Positions 34,687-42,430 of a stretch of 64,000 nt of DNA are shown here, piece after piece. The translations under genes and the position numbers were made by a program. Position 1 is the stretch's first letter; the number at the start of each line of letters is the position of its first letter. The notes under the pieces are model-generated. The model was given only the letters and a program-made list of their open reading frames with translations. It was not told the origin of the DNA and ran no database searches. Source of the stretch: UBA1479 sp040218445 (GTDB taxonomy: Bacteria; Pseudomonadota; Alphaproteobacteria; Rhodospirillales; Casp-alpha2); contig JAVJRK010000012.1 of NCBI GenBank assembly GCA_040218445.1, forward strand, positions 256,884-320,883, read 5' to 3'.

Positions 34687-35832
34687 ATGAATAAGATGAC
34701 CTTTACCGTCAGCACCACCGACGGCCGGGCGCGGCGCGGCCGTCTGGAGACAGCACACGGCCCCATGGAAACGCCGGCCTTCATGCCCGTGGGCACAGCC
34801 GCCACGGTCAAGGCCATGACGCCCGAAGCAGTCGCCGAAACGGGCGCGCAATGCGTATTGGGCAACACCTATCACCTGATGCTGCGCCCGGGGGCGGAAC
34901 GCATCCGTAGGCTCGGCGGACTGCATACTTTCATGAATTGGCCGGGACCGATCCTGACCGATTCCGGCGGGTTTCAGGTCTGGTCGCTTAAGGAACTTCG
35001 CAAGCTGACCGAGAAGGGCGTGACCTTCCGCTCGCACATCGACGGTGCTTATCACGAGCTGACGCCGGAAAGCGCCATGAACATCCAGAACGCGCTCGAC
35101 GCCGACATCACCATGGTGCTGGACGAATGCACCCCCTTCGGCGTGGACGAGGACGAAGCCCGCATTTCCATGGAACTGTCCATGCGCTGGGCCCAGCGTT
35201 GCCGCGATGCCTTCGAAGAACGCAACGGTTACGGCCTGTTCGGCATTGTGCAGGGCGGGGTCTATGAGAACCTGCGCCGGGAATCAGCCGAAGCCCTGAT
35301 CGGCATCGGCTTCGACGGCTATGCCATCGGCGGCCTGGCCGTGGGCGAAGGCCAGGAATTGATGTTCCAGACCCTGGATGCAACCACCCCCCACCTGCCC
35401 CGGGACAAACCGCGTTATCTGATGGGCGTGGGCAAACCCGGCGACCTGGTGGGAGCTGTGGAACGCGGCGTGGATATGTTCGATTGCGTGCTGCCGACCC
35501 GGTCCGGGCGGACGGACCAGGCCTTCACCCGGCGCGGCACGCTCAACATGCGCAACGCTCGGCATAAGGACGATCCCCGGCCGCTCGATCCCGATTGCGC
35601 GTGTTATGCCTGTTCCAACTATTCCCGCGCCTATGTCCACCATCTGGTGCAGGCTCGGGAAATCCTGGGCGGCATGCTCCTAAGCTGGCACAATCTGCAT
35701 TATTATCAGGAACTGATGGCCGGCATGCGGGACGCCATCGAACGCGCCGCCTTTCAGGAATTCAAGAAAGCGTTCGAGGAACAGCAGGCCGCCGGGGACT
35801 TGGCGCCCATCGATGACGGAGCGAAACAATGA
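34687..35832 (+). CDS. tgt: tRNA-guanine transglycosylase Tgt
   Basis: 381-residue enzyme exchanging guanine 34 of GUN-anticodon tRNAs for preQ1. Catalytic residues are the Asp in LTDSGGFQVWSL near residue 95 and the nucleophile Asp in MFDCVLPTRSGR near 270. The zinc site is CACYACSNYSRAYVHHL plus the His in LLSWHNLHYY. The ATG at 34687 fits the family start MTFTVSTTDGRARRG; the frame stays open to 34639. Its stop overlaps queF by 4 bp, giving translational coupling of two steps of the pathway. Confidence 0.96.
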   Translation: MNKMTFTVSTTDGRARRGRLETAHGPMETPAFMPVGTAATVKAMTPEAVAETGAQCVLGNTYHLMLRPGAERIRRLGGLHTFMNWPGPILTDSGGFQVWSLKELRKLTEKGVTFRSHIDGAYHELTPESAMNIQNALDADITMVLDECTPFGVDEDEARISMELSMRWAQRCRDAFEERNGYGLFGIVQGGVYENLRRESAEALIGIGFDGYAIGGLAVGEGQELMFQTLDATTPHLPRDKPRYLMGVGKPGDLVGAVERGVDMFDCVLPTRSGRTDQAFTRRGTLNMRNARHKDDPRPLDPDCACYACSNYSRAYVHHLVQAREILGGMLLSWHNLHYYQELMAGMRDAIERAAFQEFKKAFEEQQAAGDLAPIDDGAKQ

Positions 35833-36284
35833 ACGAGGAACAGCTGACCCAATTGGGCACCGCCACGGAACTGCCCGCCTCGCCGGATGAGGCGGTGTTG
35901 GAATGCGCCGACAACCCCCATCCGGAAACGCCCTATCTGATCCGCTTCACCTGCCCGGAATTCACGTCTCTCTGCCCCGTCACGGGCCAGCCCGATTTCG
36001 CCCATCTGGTGATCGACTATGTGCCCGACCGCCTGATCGTCGAAAGCAAGTCGCTGAAGCTTTACCTGGGCAGCTTCCGCAACCATGCGGGCTTTCACGA
36101 AAAATGCACCCTGGATATCGCCCAGAAGATCGGCCGCACGGCGGAACCGAAATGGCTGCGCATCGGCGGATACTGGTATCCGCGCGGCGGCATTCCCATC
36201 GACGTGTTCCACCAGACGGGCGAGCCGCCCAAGGGCCTGTGGATTCCGGATCAGGGCGTGGGCACCTATAAGGGGCGCGGGTAA
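35829..36284 (+). CDS. queF: NADPH-dependent preQ0 reductase QueF
   Basis: 151-residue tunnel-fold nitrile reductase turning preQ0 into preQ1. The catalytic Cys is in FTSLCPVTGQPDFAHLVIDY (Cys near residue 46 and Asp just after), and the QueF motif is ESKSLKLYLGSFRNH. Length and layout are those of the short (Bacillus-type) QueF. It overlaps tgt by 4 bp. An intrinsic terminator follows 46 bp after the stop. Confidence 0.95.
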   Translation: MNEEQLTQLGTATELPASPDEAVLECADNPHPETPYLIRFTCPEFTSLCPVTGQPDFAHLVIDYVPDRLIVESKSLKLYLGSFRNHAGFHEKCTLDIAQKIGRTAEPKWLRIGGYWYPRGGIPIDVFHQTGEPPKGLWIPDQGVGTYKGRG

Positions 36285-36329
36285 ACAGGCCGCGGCCAAT
36301 ATTTGCCGAAAGTAACGTTTTGAAAATCA

Positions 36330-36357
36330 GGGGCAGGCCCAGGCCAGCCCTTTTTTT
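36330..36357 (+). terminator. Rho-independent terminator after queF
   Basis: GGGC-A-GGC / GCC-A-GCCC stem with a CCAG loop followed by seven T residues (36351-36357). Ends the tgt-queF transcript. Confidence 0.75.
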
Positions 36358-36373
36358 GCGTCAGCCGGCCGTC

Positions 36374-36652
36374 TTATCCCGCTGCCGCGTCGTCCCGCGC
36401 GGCCGGGGTCGGCCAAGCCATCGGTACTTCGACCGCATGACCGAAATAGCCGATCAGGTCGATAAAGCTTTTGACCACGGACAGGTTGGGGATCGATGAC
36501 AGGATCGGCCCGCCCGTGCCCTCGGCGATGGGTGCCAGTTCGTCGCCGGGCTGGCTTTCGCTGTATTCCTGCATGGCGCGGTGAAAGTTCCGCTCGTCGG
36601 TGATGATGTAGAAATCCGGGTCCTTTTTGGACTGCAGGATCAGGAATTCCAT
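36374..36652 (-). CDS. Hypothetical protein
   Basis: 92-residue soluble protein (MEFLILQSKKDPDFYIITDE, then a central acidic stretch and SVVKSFIDLIGYFGHAVEVP). I do not recognise the family. The ATG at 36652 has GGAGACG six bases before it (GAGGAGACGTTCC), better than the upstream codon at 36703. It sits between the queF terminator and the queD pair, on the same strand as the latter, but separated by about 160 bp. Confidence 0.6.
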   Translation of the reverse strand: MEFLILQSKKDPDFYIITDERNFHRAMQEYSESQPGDELAPIAEGTGGPILSSIPNLSVVKSFIDLIGYFGHAVEVPMAWPTPAARDDAAAG

Positions 36653-36814
36653 GGAACGTCTCCTCTTAGCCGCGTTGGCCCGTCGGCGCAGATTTGGGGG
36701 CATCCCCGAAATGTTGCGAAACCCAACAAGCGATGGCCAAGATTTTGTTATAACTGCCTGAATCGGGCAAGAACTAAGCCCGGTGATGAACCGGGTGGGC
36801 CTTGAAAGGGCGCG

Positions 36815-37192
36815 TCATTTGCCCCGGTAGATACAACCGGTGACACCGTTTTCACGGATTTCGATCTCGCTAAGCCCTTGAAGATGAGTCGATATTCTGT
36901 CCCACAGCCAAATCGCGATGTTTTCCGTGGTGGGGTTTTCCAGGCCGGGAACCTCGTTCAGATAGTGATGGTCGATTTCCGCCAAAACGGGTTCGACCGT
37001 GGCCGCGACCTCGGCGAAATCGATCACCCAGCCTTCCGATTCGCGCACCGGGCCCGTCACGGCGACGCGCAGCAAAAAGGTATTCCCGTGCAGGCGCGAA
37101 CACATATGGCTTTGCGGCAGGCGCGGCAGACGCCGGGCGCTTTCAAAGGAAAAGCCGTGATAGACGGTCATCTGGCTGTTGGTATCGCTCAT
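36815..37192 (-). CDS. queD: QueD/6-carboxytetrahydropterin synthase paralogue A (retains Cys, lacks two zinc His)
   Basis: 125-residue T-fold protein of the 6-carboxytetrahydropterin synthase family, the queuosine step after GTP cyclohydrolase. Compared with E. coli QueD, the catalytic Cys27 (HMCSRLHG), His31, the Asp/His pair (DHHYLNE) and Glu110 (IREN) are kept. Two of three zinc-binding histidines are changed: His16 is Arg (SARRLP) and His33 is Asn (HGNTF). The DNA codons (cgg, aat) confirm both. Its ATG overlaps the stop of the second paralogue by 4 bp. Either it works with that partner, binds metal differently, or is no longer a synthase. Confidence 0.85.
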   Translation of the reverse strand: MSDTNSQMTVYHGFSFESARRLPRLPQSHMCSRLHGNTFLLRVAVTGPVRESEGWVIDFAEVAATVEPVLAEIDHHYLNEVPGLENPTTENIAIWLWDRISTHLQGLSEIEIRENGVTGCIYRGK

Positions 37193-37551
37193 ACCCCGTG
37201 CCCTTCCACCCGGCATCCCACGTTAGGGTTTTCCCAAAGGTCGACCGTCACCCGCCCCGGCAGATGCGGCGCCAGGCGGTCCTTGAGGAAACGGCACAGG
37301 TTTTCCGTCGACGGGTTGCCCAACCCGGGAAGATCGTTCAGATAGCGATGATCGACCACCGCCAGGACCGCATCGATTTCGCGCTTCAGGTCCGCCGGAT
37401 CCATGATCCAGCCCGCATCCGCGTCATGATCGGCCGTCACCCGCACCGTTCCGTTGAACGTATGCCCGTGCAGCATCGCCGCCGGATGGGCATCACCCAC
37501 ATTGGGCAGGCGCTGGGCCGCGACAAAGGAGAAATCCATAAACCGTTCCAT
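37189..37551 (-). CDS. QueD/6-carboxytetrahydropterin synthase paralogue B (keeps two zinc His, lacks Cys)
   Basis: 120-residue T-fold protein of the same family. It keeps the HGH zinc pair (MLHGHTF, equivalent to His31/His33), the Asp-His pair (DHRYLND) and the Glu (LWENPN), but the catalytic Cys27 position is Ala (HPAAMLHGH) and His16 is Gln (AAQRLP). The ATG at 37551 matches the family start; the frame continues to 37614. It is upstream in the transcript and overlaps paralogue A by 4 bp, so the two should be made in similar amounts. A mixed oligomer is a reasonable hypothesis. Confidence 0.85.
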   Translation of the reverse strand: MERFMDFSFVAAQRLPNVGDAHPAAMLHGHTFNGTVRVTADHDADAGWIMDPADLKREIDAVLAVVDHRYLNDLPGLGNPSTENLCRFLKDRLAPHLPGRVTVDLWENPNVGCRVEGHGV

Positions 37552-37747
37552 GGCCGCGTTTCCTAGAGCATTCGGCGGATGGATGAAAGCCCGAAGGCGT
37601 TGTACATAGGGCAATCCTTGCAGGCATACCGGGGCGGGCCCAAATTATCCGTATCGCGCAATGCGGCATGATGCGATGTTTTTGATTATGCTTATATAGC
37701 ACTGAACACTGCAAAGCCTGCGTCCACGGATCGAAAAGGGAATAGCC

Positions 37748-38065
37748 ATGAGCCTCGGCGAAAAGATGAAGCCCGTTCTGGAAGAACGCATGGCGCTTCT
37801 GAAACAGGAAATCACCGAGATCGACAGCACCCTGCGCGAACCGGACAGCAAGGATTTCGAGGAACGCGCCACCGAGAACGAAGGTGACGAGGTTCTGGAA
37901 GATCTGGGTAATGCGGCCCTGACCGAGATCGCACAGATCAAATCCGCCCTGGACCGGATCGAAGCCGGGACCTACGGCGAATGCGTGACCTGCGGCAACG
38001 ACATCCCCCCGGCCCGGCTTGAAGCCGTGCCGCACGCGGCACAATGCATCAAATGCGCGACCTAG
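37748..38065 (+). CDS. TraR/DksA family zinc-finger regulator
   Basis: 105-residue DksA-like protein that would bind in the RNA polymerase secondary channel. An N-terminal coiled coil (VLEERMALLKQEITEIDSTL, then LEDLGNAALTEIAQIKSALD) precedes a four-Cys zinc finger, CVTCGNDIPPARLE...CIKC. The acidic tip differs from the DxxDxA of E. coli DksA; it is a short-form member. It has its own upstream region, with a TATATA box near 37693 but no clear -35. Confidence 0.88.
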   Translation: MSLGEKMKPVLEERMALLKQEITEIDSTLREPDSKDFEERATENEGDEVLEDLGNAALTEIAQIKSALDRIEAGTYGECVTCGNDIPPARLEAVPHAAQCIKCAT

Positions 38066-38077
38066 GCGTTATTCCCT

Positions 38078-38512
38078 TCACGCATTATAGGGCCGGCCGA
38101 ACATTCCCTGACTGAGCGTGACCGCGATCTGTTCCGCCCGGTCGATAAAGACACGGGCGATATCCGGTGGGCAGACATCCCGCGCCGCATGCCTGAACAG
38201 ATCGAGCCACCGGTCGAAATGTTCCGGGCCCACATCCGACAGGGCCTTGTGCATGGGCATGGGTTGGCCCTTGTACCGCCCCGACATCAAGGTCACCGAT
38301 GACCAGAACGCCATCATGGTTTTCAGGTGCGGCTCCCAATCCATGGGAATGACGCGCTGAAAGACCGGGCCCAATTGGGCATCAACACGAACAGCATCGT
38401 AAAAACGACGCACAAGGCGTTCGATCATGTCCTCATCAATGCCCGGGTGAAGGGGCATGCGCAGGGGAATGTGCGGTGAAGGCTGGTCGTCGGATGTGGG
38501 GGATTGGGGCAT
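38078..38512 (-). CDS. Group III truncated haemoglobin
   Basis: 144-residue haem protein of the TrHb3 (CtrHb/GlbP-like) family, associated with oxygen or NO chemistry. Recognisable segments: LVRRFYDAVRVDAQLGPVF, MDWEPHLKTMMAFWSSVTL, and HKALSDVGPEHFDRWLDLF carrying the proximal His. The ATG at 38512 (MPQSPTSDDQ) has GAGG eight bases upstream. The frame is open to 38578, but an internal ATG there lies inside a 23-bp palindrome that is clearly regulatory. A perfect TATAAT sits within that palindrome, so a regulator bound there would block the promoter. Confidence 0.88.
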   Translation of the reverse strand: MPQSPTSDDQPSPHIPLRMPLHPGIDEDMIERLVRRFYDAVRVDAQLGPVFQRVIPMDWEPHLKTMMAFWSSVTLMSGRYKGQPMPMHKALSDVGPEHFDRWLDLFRHAARDVCPPDIARVFIDRAEQIAVTLSQGMFGRPYNA

Positions 38513-38528
38513 GGGATCGGCCTCATTT

Positions 38529-38551
38529 AACATGTATAAATTATACATGTT
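38529..38551. promoter_or_regulatory. 23-bp palindrome, NsrR-like operator over the -10 box of the haemoglobin gene
   Basis: Perfect arms AACATGTATAA and TTATACATGTT around a single central base. The 11-1-11 design and the ATGTAT/ATACAT cores match the NO-sensing repressor NsrR site described in other Proteobacteria. The minus strand carries TATAAT inside it, 20-30 bp before the haemoglobin ATG. Confidence 0.65.
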
Positions 38552-38655
38552 ATTAGCAATTCCCACGTCCATGATCAATAAGGAACGACGGGTTGAGCCC
38601 GGGGAGAGACGTGCCCGCCGCCATTGGCGGGCACGTCACATTTTTGCATTCGGAT

Positions 38656-40863
38656 CTATGACTGCATCCCACGCGCCATGGGCAGCTTGGTGATCAAACG
38701 CCCCGTGGCCTTGCGCACGGCATTCGCTACGGCAGGCCCGATCGACGGCACGCCCGGCTCGCCCACGCCCGTGGGCGGTTCGCTCGACGGTACGATATGA
38801 ACCTCCATGCGCGGCATGGCGCTGATGCGAAGCGGCGTATAGGTGTCGTAATTGCCTTGTTCGACTTCGCCGCCGTCAGCCAGGGTCAGCTCCTCGGCCA
38901 GGATCGCACTCAGGCCGAAGCCCGTGCCGCCCTCGATCTGGGCCCTGATCACATCGGGGTTTACCGCCGTGCCGCAATCCACCGCCGCGACCACCCGGTG
39001 CACCCGGATGTCGCCGCCGTCGACCGAGACTTCGGCGACATGGGCGACGAAGGAATGGAAGCTTTCATGAACGGCAAGGCCCATGAACCGGCCCTTGGGC
39101 AAGGGCTTGCCCCAACCTGCCTTTTCCGCCGCCAGGCGCAGCACCGCCGCATGACGCGGATGGTTCTTCAACAACGCCAGGCGGAAATCGAGCGGGTCCT
39201 TGCCGGCTGCTTCCGCGACTTCGTCCAGAAAGCATTCCGTCGCATAGGCCGTATGGGTTGAGCCCACGGCCCGCCACCACAGCGGCGTGACGCCGGCTTC
39301 CATGGTGGTCAGACCGACATCCATGTTCGGGATGGCATAGGGCAGATTGGATGCCCCTTCAACCGAGGTCTTGTCGACACCGTCCTCGATCAGGCCCTGA
39401 AACGGCGTGCCGGCGACGATCGATTGCCCGACGATATGATGCTGCCAGGCGACCAGATTGCCGGCCCCATCGATCCCGGCCTTAAGTTGATGCACATAGG
39501 CCGGGCGGTAGCGCCCGCCGCGCATGTCGTTTTCGCGCGTCCATTGCACCTTGACCGGGGCCTTGAAGCCGATAGCCTTGGCGATCATCACCGCTTCGGC
39601 GACGACATCCCCATCAGGGGTGGCGCGGCGGCCGAACCCGCCGCCGACCTTCATGATATGCATGATGACCTGTTCCGGTTTGATCCCGGCGATCCCGGCG
39701 GCCATTCCCTGGTACAGGCCGGGCAACTGGTGACCGCCCCAGACTTCCAACGTACCGTCGGCGTTCCTGCGCGCCACGGCGTTAAGCGGCTCCATCGCGG
39801 CATGGGCCAGATAAGGAAATTCGAACGTCGCGTCGATCGTCCGCACCGCAGCCGCCAGGGCCTTGGTCGCATCCCCTTCCTTGCGGGCGGCCGCCTGCGG
39901 TTTACCCGCCGCACGGTTCCGGTATTCGGCCAGGATCGCCGCCGAGCCCCGGGTTTCGGCCTTGGTTTCATCCCAGGTCACGGTGACCGCATCGCGGGCC
40001 GCCAAGGCCGCCCACATGTGTTCACCGACCACGGCGATCCCGCGCGGAATTTCGACCACGTCGACGACGCCCTTCATGGCCTTGGCCTTGGCCGCATCGA
40101 AGGATTTGACGGTCGCGCCGAACTTGGGCGGATGGATCATCACCGCCGTCAGCATGCCCGGCAGTTTCACGTCGATGGTGAAATCGTGGGTGCCGTCGGT
40201 CTTGGCCCGGCTGTCGTAACGGCGCAGATCCGGATTACCGATCAGGGTCCAATCATTGCGGCCTTTAAGAGGAACTTCCTGCGGCACGGGCATTTGCGCC
40301 GCCATGGCCGCCATGTCGCCGAACCCGGCAACCTTACCACTTGCATGCGACAGCTTGCCGTCCTTGACCGATATCTCGCCGGCGGGAACCTTCCATTCCC
40401 GGGCGGCGGCTTCCGTCAACATGATGCGGGCAGCGGCACCTGCCTTGCGGTAGCGGTCGAACGACGTGGTCATGGACGATGATCCGCCCGTGCCCTGCAC
40501 CGCACCGCCCCAGGCAAGGTTGCCGTAAAGTTTAAGGTCACCCGTCGCCCCCACGACCTCAATCCGGTCCCAAGCCGCCCCCAGTTCTTCGTTCACCAGG
40601 GTGGCGATCCCGTTGTAGGAGCCCTGCCCCATATCGAACTGCGACGACAGCACGGTGACCTTGCCGTCGGCATCGATGCGGATATAGGCATCGAAGGGAG
40701 CAGGGGCCGCCGATACCGCCGCACCGCCGGCGGCGCGCACCGGGGCCGCGCCATAGCCGATAACAAACGCCCCGACGGCCGCAGCCGACGCGACAAGGAA
40801 CGAGCGGCGGGTTGTTTTCACGGACCCGACCGCATTCATCTGTTCAAGAATTCTGGGCAGCAT
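38656..40863 (-). CDS. Molybdopterin-binding subunit of an isoquinoline 1-oxidoreductase-like hydroxylase (IorB type)
   Basis: 735-residue large subunit of a xanthine dehydrogenase-family molybdenum hydroxylase. A Tat signal (TTRRSFLVASAAAVGAFVIG near residues 17-36) indicates folded export to the periplasm. Cofactor and active-site segments include KVGGGFGRRATPDGDVVAEA near 400 and the catalytic Glu in PTGVGEPGVPSIGPAVANAV near the C-terminus. The ATG at 40863 lies 2 bp after the small-subunit stop. As in IorAB, there is no FAD subunit, so electrons probably pass to a cytochrome or quinone. Substrate (aldehyde or N-heterocycle) unknown. Confidence 0.9.
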   Translation of the reverse strand: MLPRILEQMNAVGSVKTTRRSFLVASAAAVGAFVIGYGAAPVRAAGGAAVSAAPAPFDAYIRIDADGKVTVLSSQFDMGQGSYNGIATLVNEELGAAWDRIEVVGATGDLKLYGNLAWGGAVQGTGGSSSMTTSFDRYRKAGAAARIMLTEAAAREWKVPAGEISVKDGKLSHASGKVAGFGDMAAMAAQMPVPQEVPLKGRNDWTLIGNPDLRRYDSRAKTDGTHDFTIDVKLPGMLTAVMIHPPKFGATVKSFDAAKAKAMKGVVDVVEIPRGIAVVGEHMWAALAARDAVTVTWDETKAETRGSAAILAEYRNRAAGKPQAAARKEGDATKALAAAVRTIDATFEFPYLAHAAMEPLNAVARRNADGTLEVWGGHQLPGLYQGMAAGIAGIKPEQVIMHIMKVGGGFGRRATPDGDVVAEAVMIAKAIGFKAPVKVQWTRENDMRGGRYRPAYVHQLKAGIDGAGNLVAWQHHIVGQSIVAGTPFQGLIEDGVDKTSVEGASNLPYAIPNMDVGLTTMEAGVTPLWWRAVGSTHTAYATECFLDEVAEAAGKDPLDFRLALLKNHPRHAAVLRLAAEKAGWGKPLPKGRFMGLAVHESFHSFVAHVAEVSVDGGDIRVHRVVAAVDCGTAVNPDVIRAQIEGGTGFGLSAILAEELTLADGGEVEQGNYDTYTPLRISAMPRMEVHIVPSSEPPTGVGEPGVPSIGPAVANAVRKATGRLITKLPMARGMQS

Positions 40864-40865
40864 GA

Positions 40866-41324
40866 TCAGGCCTCCAACCGGCGGGCGGCTTCGTGAACGC
40901 CGGCCCGAATGCGGTGATAGGTCGCACAACGGCAGAGATTGCCGTCCAGCGCCGCATCGATGTCGTCATCCGTCGGCTTGGGCGTTTCAGACAGCAAGGC
41001 CACAGCGGCCATGACCTGGCCCGATTGACAGTATCCGCATTGCGGCACATCCATATCGGTCCAGACCTGACGGACCGTTTCCGCGACCTTGCCGCCGATC
41101 CCTTCGATGGTGGTGATTTTTACCCCGTCCAGGTCGCCGACAAAGGTTTGGCAGGACCGGGTGGGCTGACCGTCCAGATAGACCGTGCAGGCACCGCACA
41201 GCGCCTGACCGCATCCGAATTTGATGCCCGTCAGCCCGACAAGGTCACGGATCGCCCACAATAGGGGCATGTCACCCGGCGCATCGATCTGGTGATCGAC
41301 GCCGTTGATATTCAATTTCGGCAT
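40866..41324 (-). CDS. 2Fe-2S subunit of the molybdenum hydroxylase (IorA type)
   Basis: 152-residue iron-sulfur subunit with two 2Fe-2S clusters: the plant-type ferredoxin motif FGCGQALCGACTVYLDG plus Cys in TRSC, and the four-helix motif CGYCQSGQVMAAVALL with GNLCRCATYHRIRAGV. It carries electrons from the molybdenum centre to an external acceptor and is co-exported with the Tat-bearing large subunit. The ATG at 41324 has GGGAAG six bases upstream and is preferred to 41345. Confidence 0.93.
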   Translation of the reverse strand: MPKLNINGVDHQIDAPGDMPLLWAIRDLVGLTGIKFGCGQALCGACTVYLDGQPTRSCQTFVGDLDGVKITTIEGIGGKVAETVRQVWTDMDVPQCGYCQSGQVMAAVALLSETPKPTDDDIDAALDGNLCRCATYHRIRAGVHEAARRLEA

Positions 41325-41440
41325 TTTCGACTTCCCTATTTGCATTTCATGCTGTCCTCAACCGCGCCCCCTGTGGCGCCATGCCGGGCTTCACCCAACA
41401 GCAGAACAGCTATTCTGATTTGACCCGTCTCAGATGGTCT

Positions 41441-41460
41441 CTTGATCCGTCCCGATCAAG
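41441..41460. promoter_or_regulatory. Inverted repeat CTTGATC-N6-GATCAAG
   Basis: Perfect 7-bp arms between queE (stop 41487) and iorA (start 41324). The half-site resembles FNR/FixK TTGAT but the spacing (8 instead of 4 between TTGAT and ATCAA) does not fit. It may be an iorAB operator or a weak hairpin after queE; no T-tract follows. Confidence 0.35.
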
Positions 41461-41486
41461 TTACAACTAGGTAAAAAATCACCGGA

Positions 41487-42122
41487 TCAGGGAATGCCCA
41501 GCAGTTTATGGGTTTGCAGCGACAGCCCCCATTTCGGATGGGCGAGGCAATAATCCAAGGCTGCCTTGGTATTGGCGTCGCGGTCGGGCCCGTCCATGGG
41601 CTGCAACAGGAAGCGGCCGAAGTCCCAGTCCTCGAACGCATCCGGGCCGGCACCGTCCTGGGGGAAGACCAGCTTCAATTCGTCCCCGCGCCGCTGCACC
41701 ACATCGGTGCCGGCCTTGGGGCTGACGCAGACCCAGTCCAGGCCTTCCGGGGCCTGGATCGTGCCATTGGTTTCCACCGCCACCTGGAAATCCACATTAT
41801 GCAGGGCGTCGATCAAGGCACCATCGACCTGCAGCAGCGGCTCGCCCCCGGTGCAGACGACCAGGGGCACACCGCCCCCGGATGCTGGCCAGGCGGCAGC
41901 CACCGCCTCGGCCAGACTGTGGGCGTCCTTGAACGCCCCGCCGCCGGGGCCGTCCGTGCCGATGAAGTCCGTGTCGCAGAACCGGCATTGGGCATCGGCC
42001 CGGTCCTGTTCCCGCCCCGACCACAGATTACAGCCGGCGAACCGCAGGAACACCGCCGGGCGCCCGGCCTGTGCGCCTTCGCCCTGCAGGGTGAAATAAA
42101 TTTCCTTAACGCTATAGGTCAT
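41487..42122 (-). CDS. queE: 7-carboxy-7-deazaguanine synthase QueE (radical SAM)
   Basis: 211-residue radical SAM enzyme contracting 6-carboxytetrahydropterin to 7-carboxy-7-deazaguanine. The N-terminus IYFTLQGEGAQAGRPAVFLR is diagnostic. The cluster cysteines follow the QueE-specific C-x14-C-x2-C spacing (CNLWSGREQDRADAQCRFC) instead of the usual Cx3Cx2C, and VVCTGGEPLLQ is the SAM-binding GGEP motif. Takes the product of the QueD step encoded 4 kb away. Confidence 0.95.
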   Translation of the reverse strand: MTYSVKEIYFTLQGEGAQAGRPAVFLRFAGCNLWSGREQDRADAQCRFCDTDFIGTDGPGGGAFKDAHSLAEAVAAAWPASGGGVPLVVCTGGEPLLQVDGALIDALHNVDFQVAVETNGTIQAPEGLDWVCVSPKAGTDVVQRRGDELKLVFPQDGAGPDAFEDWDFGRFLLQPMDGPDRDANTKAALDYCLAHPKWGLSLQTHKLLGIP

Positions 42123-42230
42123 TGCCCGAAGTTCATTATCCGTCTTGTCGCCACCGCCGCACCGGGGATGCCGGGAGCATACTGAATTGACGCCTTCCTA
42201 TACGCCCCTGATGCAAATAATTCCAAATTT

Positions 42231-42246
42231 TGTGACCCTGGTCACG
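42231..42246 (+). promoter_or_regulatory. CRP-like site TGTGA-N6-TCACG
   Basis: TGTGACCCTGGTCACG matches the CRP consensus TGTGA-N6-TCACA at 9 of 10 fixed bases. It contains the perfect palindrome GTGACC-CT-GGTCAC. Its centre lies about 42 bp before the expected start of the TATATT promoter at 42269, the class II activator position, and no -35 box is present. Confidence 0.55.
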
Positions 42247-42268
42247 GACGACATCGCCCGGCCCCCGG

Positions 42269-42274
42269 TATATT
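42269..42274 (+). promoter_or_regulatory. -10 box TATATT for the 37-residue membrane protein gene
   Basis: TATATT (5 of 6) about 42 bp before the ATG of the small gene, with no recognisable -35 but a CRP-like site in its place. Confidence 0.4.
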
Positions 42275-42315
42275 AGGGAAATCTGATCTTCTCCACTTTG
42301 GATTGGGAGATGACC

Positions 42316-42429
42316 ATGCCTGATATTAAGCCTTCCACCCTTCGCAAGATCCTTAACGCGCTGCTTCTGGGCCTGGGCGCGCTGGTTTTCCTGGCGCTGG
42401 GCCTATCCTCGGGCGGCACCGGATTCTAG
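42316..42429 (+). CDS. Small single-helix membrane protein
   Basis: 37 residues: a short basic N-terminus (MPDIKPSTLRKIL) and one membrane helix (ALLLGLGALVFLALGLSS) ending in GGTGF. GGGAG six bases before the ATG at 42316 is a good ribosome site; an ATG at 42310 is too close to it. The stop at 42429 is one base short of the converging queC stop. I do not recognise a family. Support comes from the ribosome site, the -10 box and the CRP-like site upstream. Confidence 0.6.
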   Translation: MPDIKPSTLRKILNALLLGLGALVFLALGLSSGGTGF

Positions 42430-42430
42430 T

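Noticed and set aside
41441..41460. FNR/FixK box before iorA
   Set aside because: Half-sites TTGAT/ATCAA are present but eight bases apart rather than four, so it is kept only as an unassigned inverted repeat.
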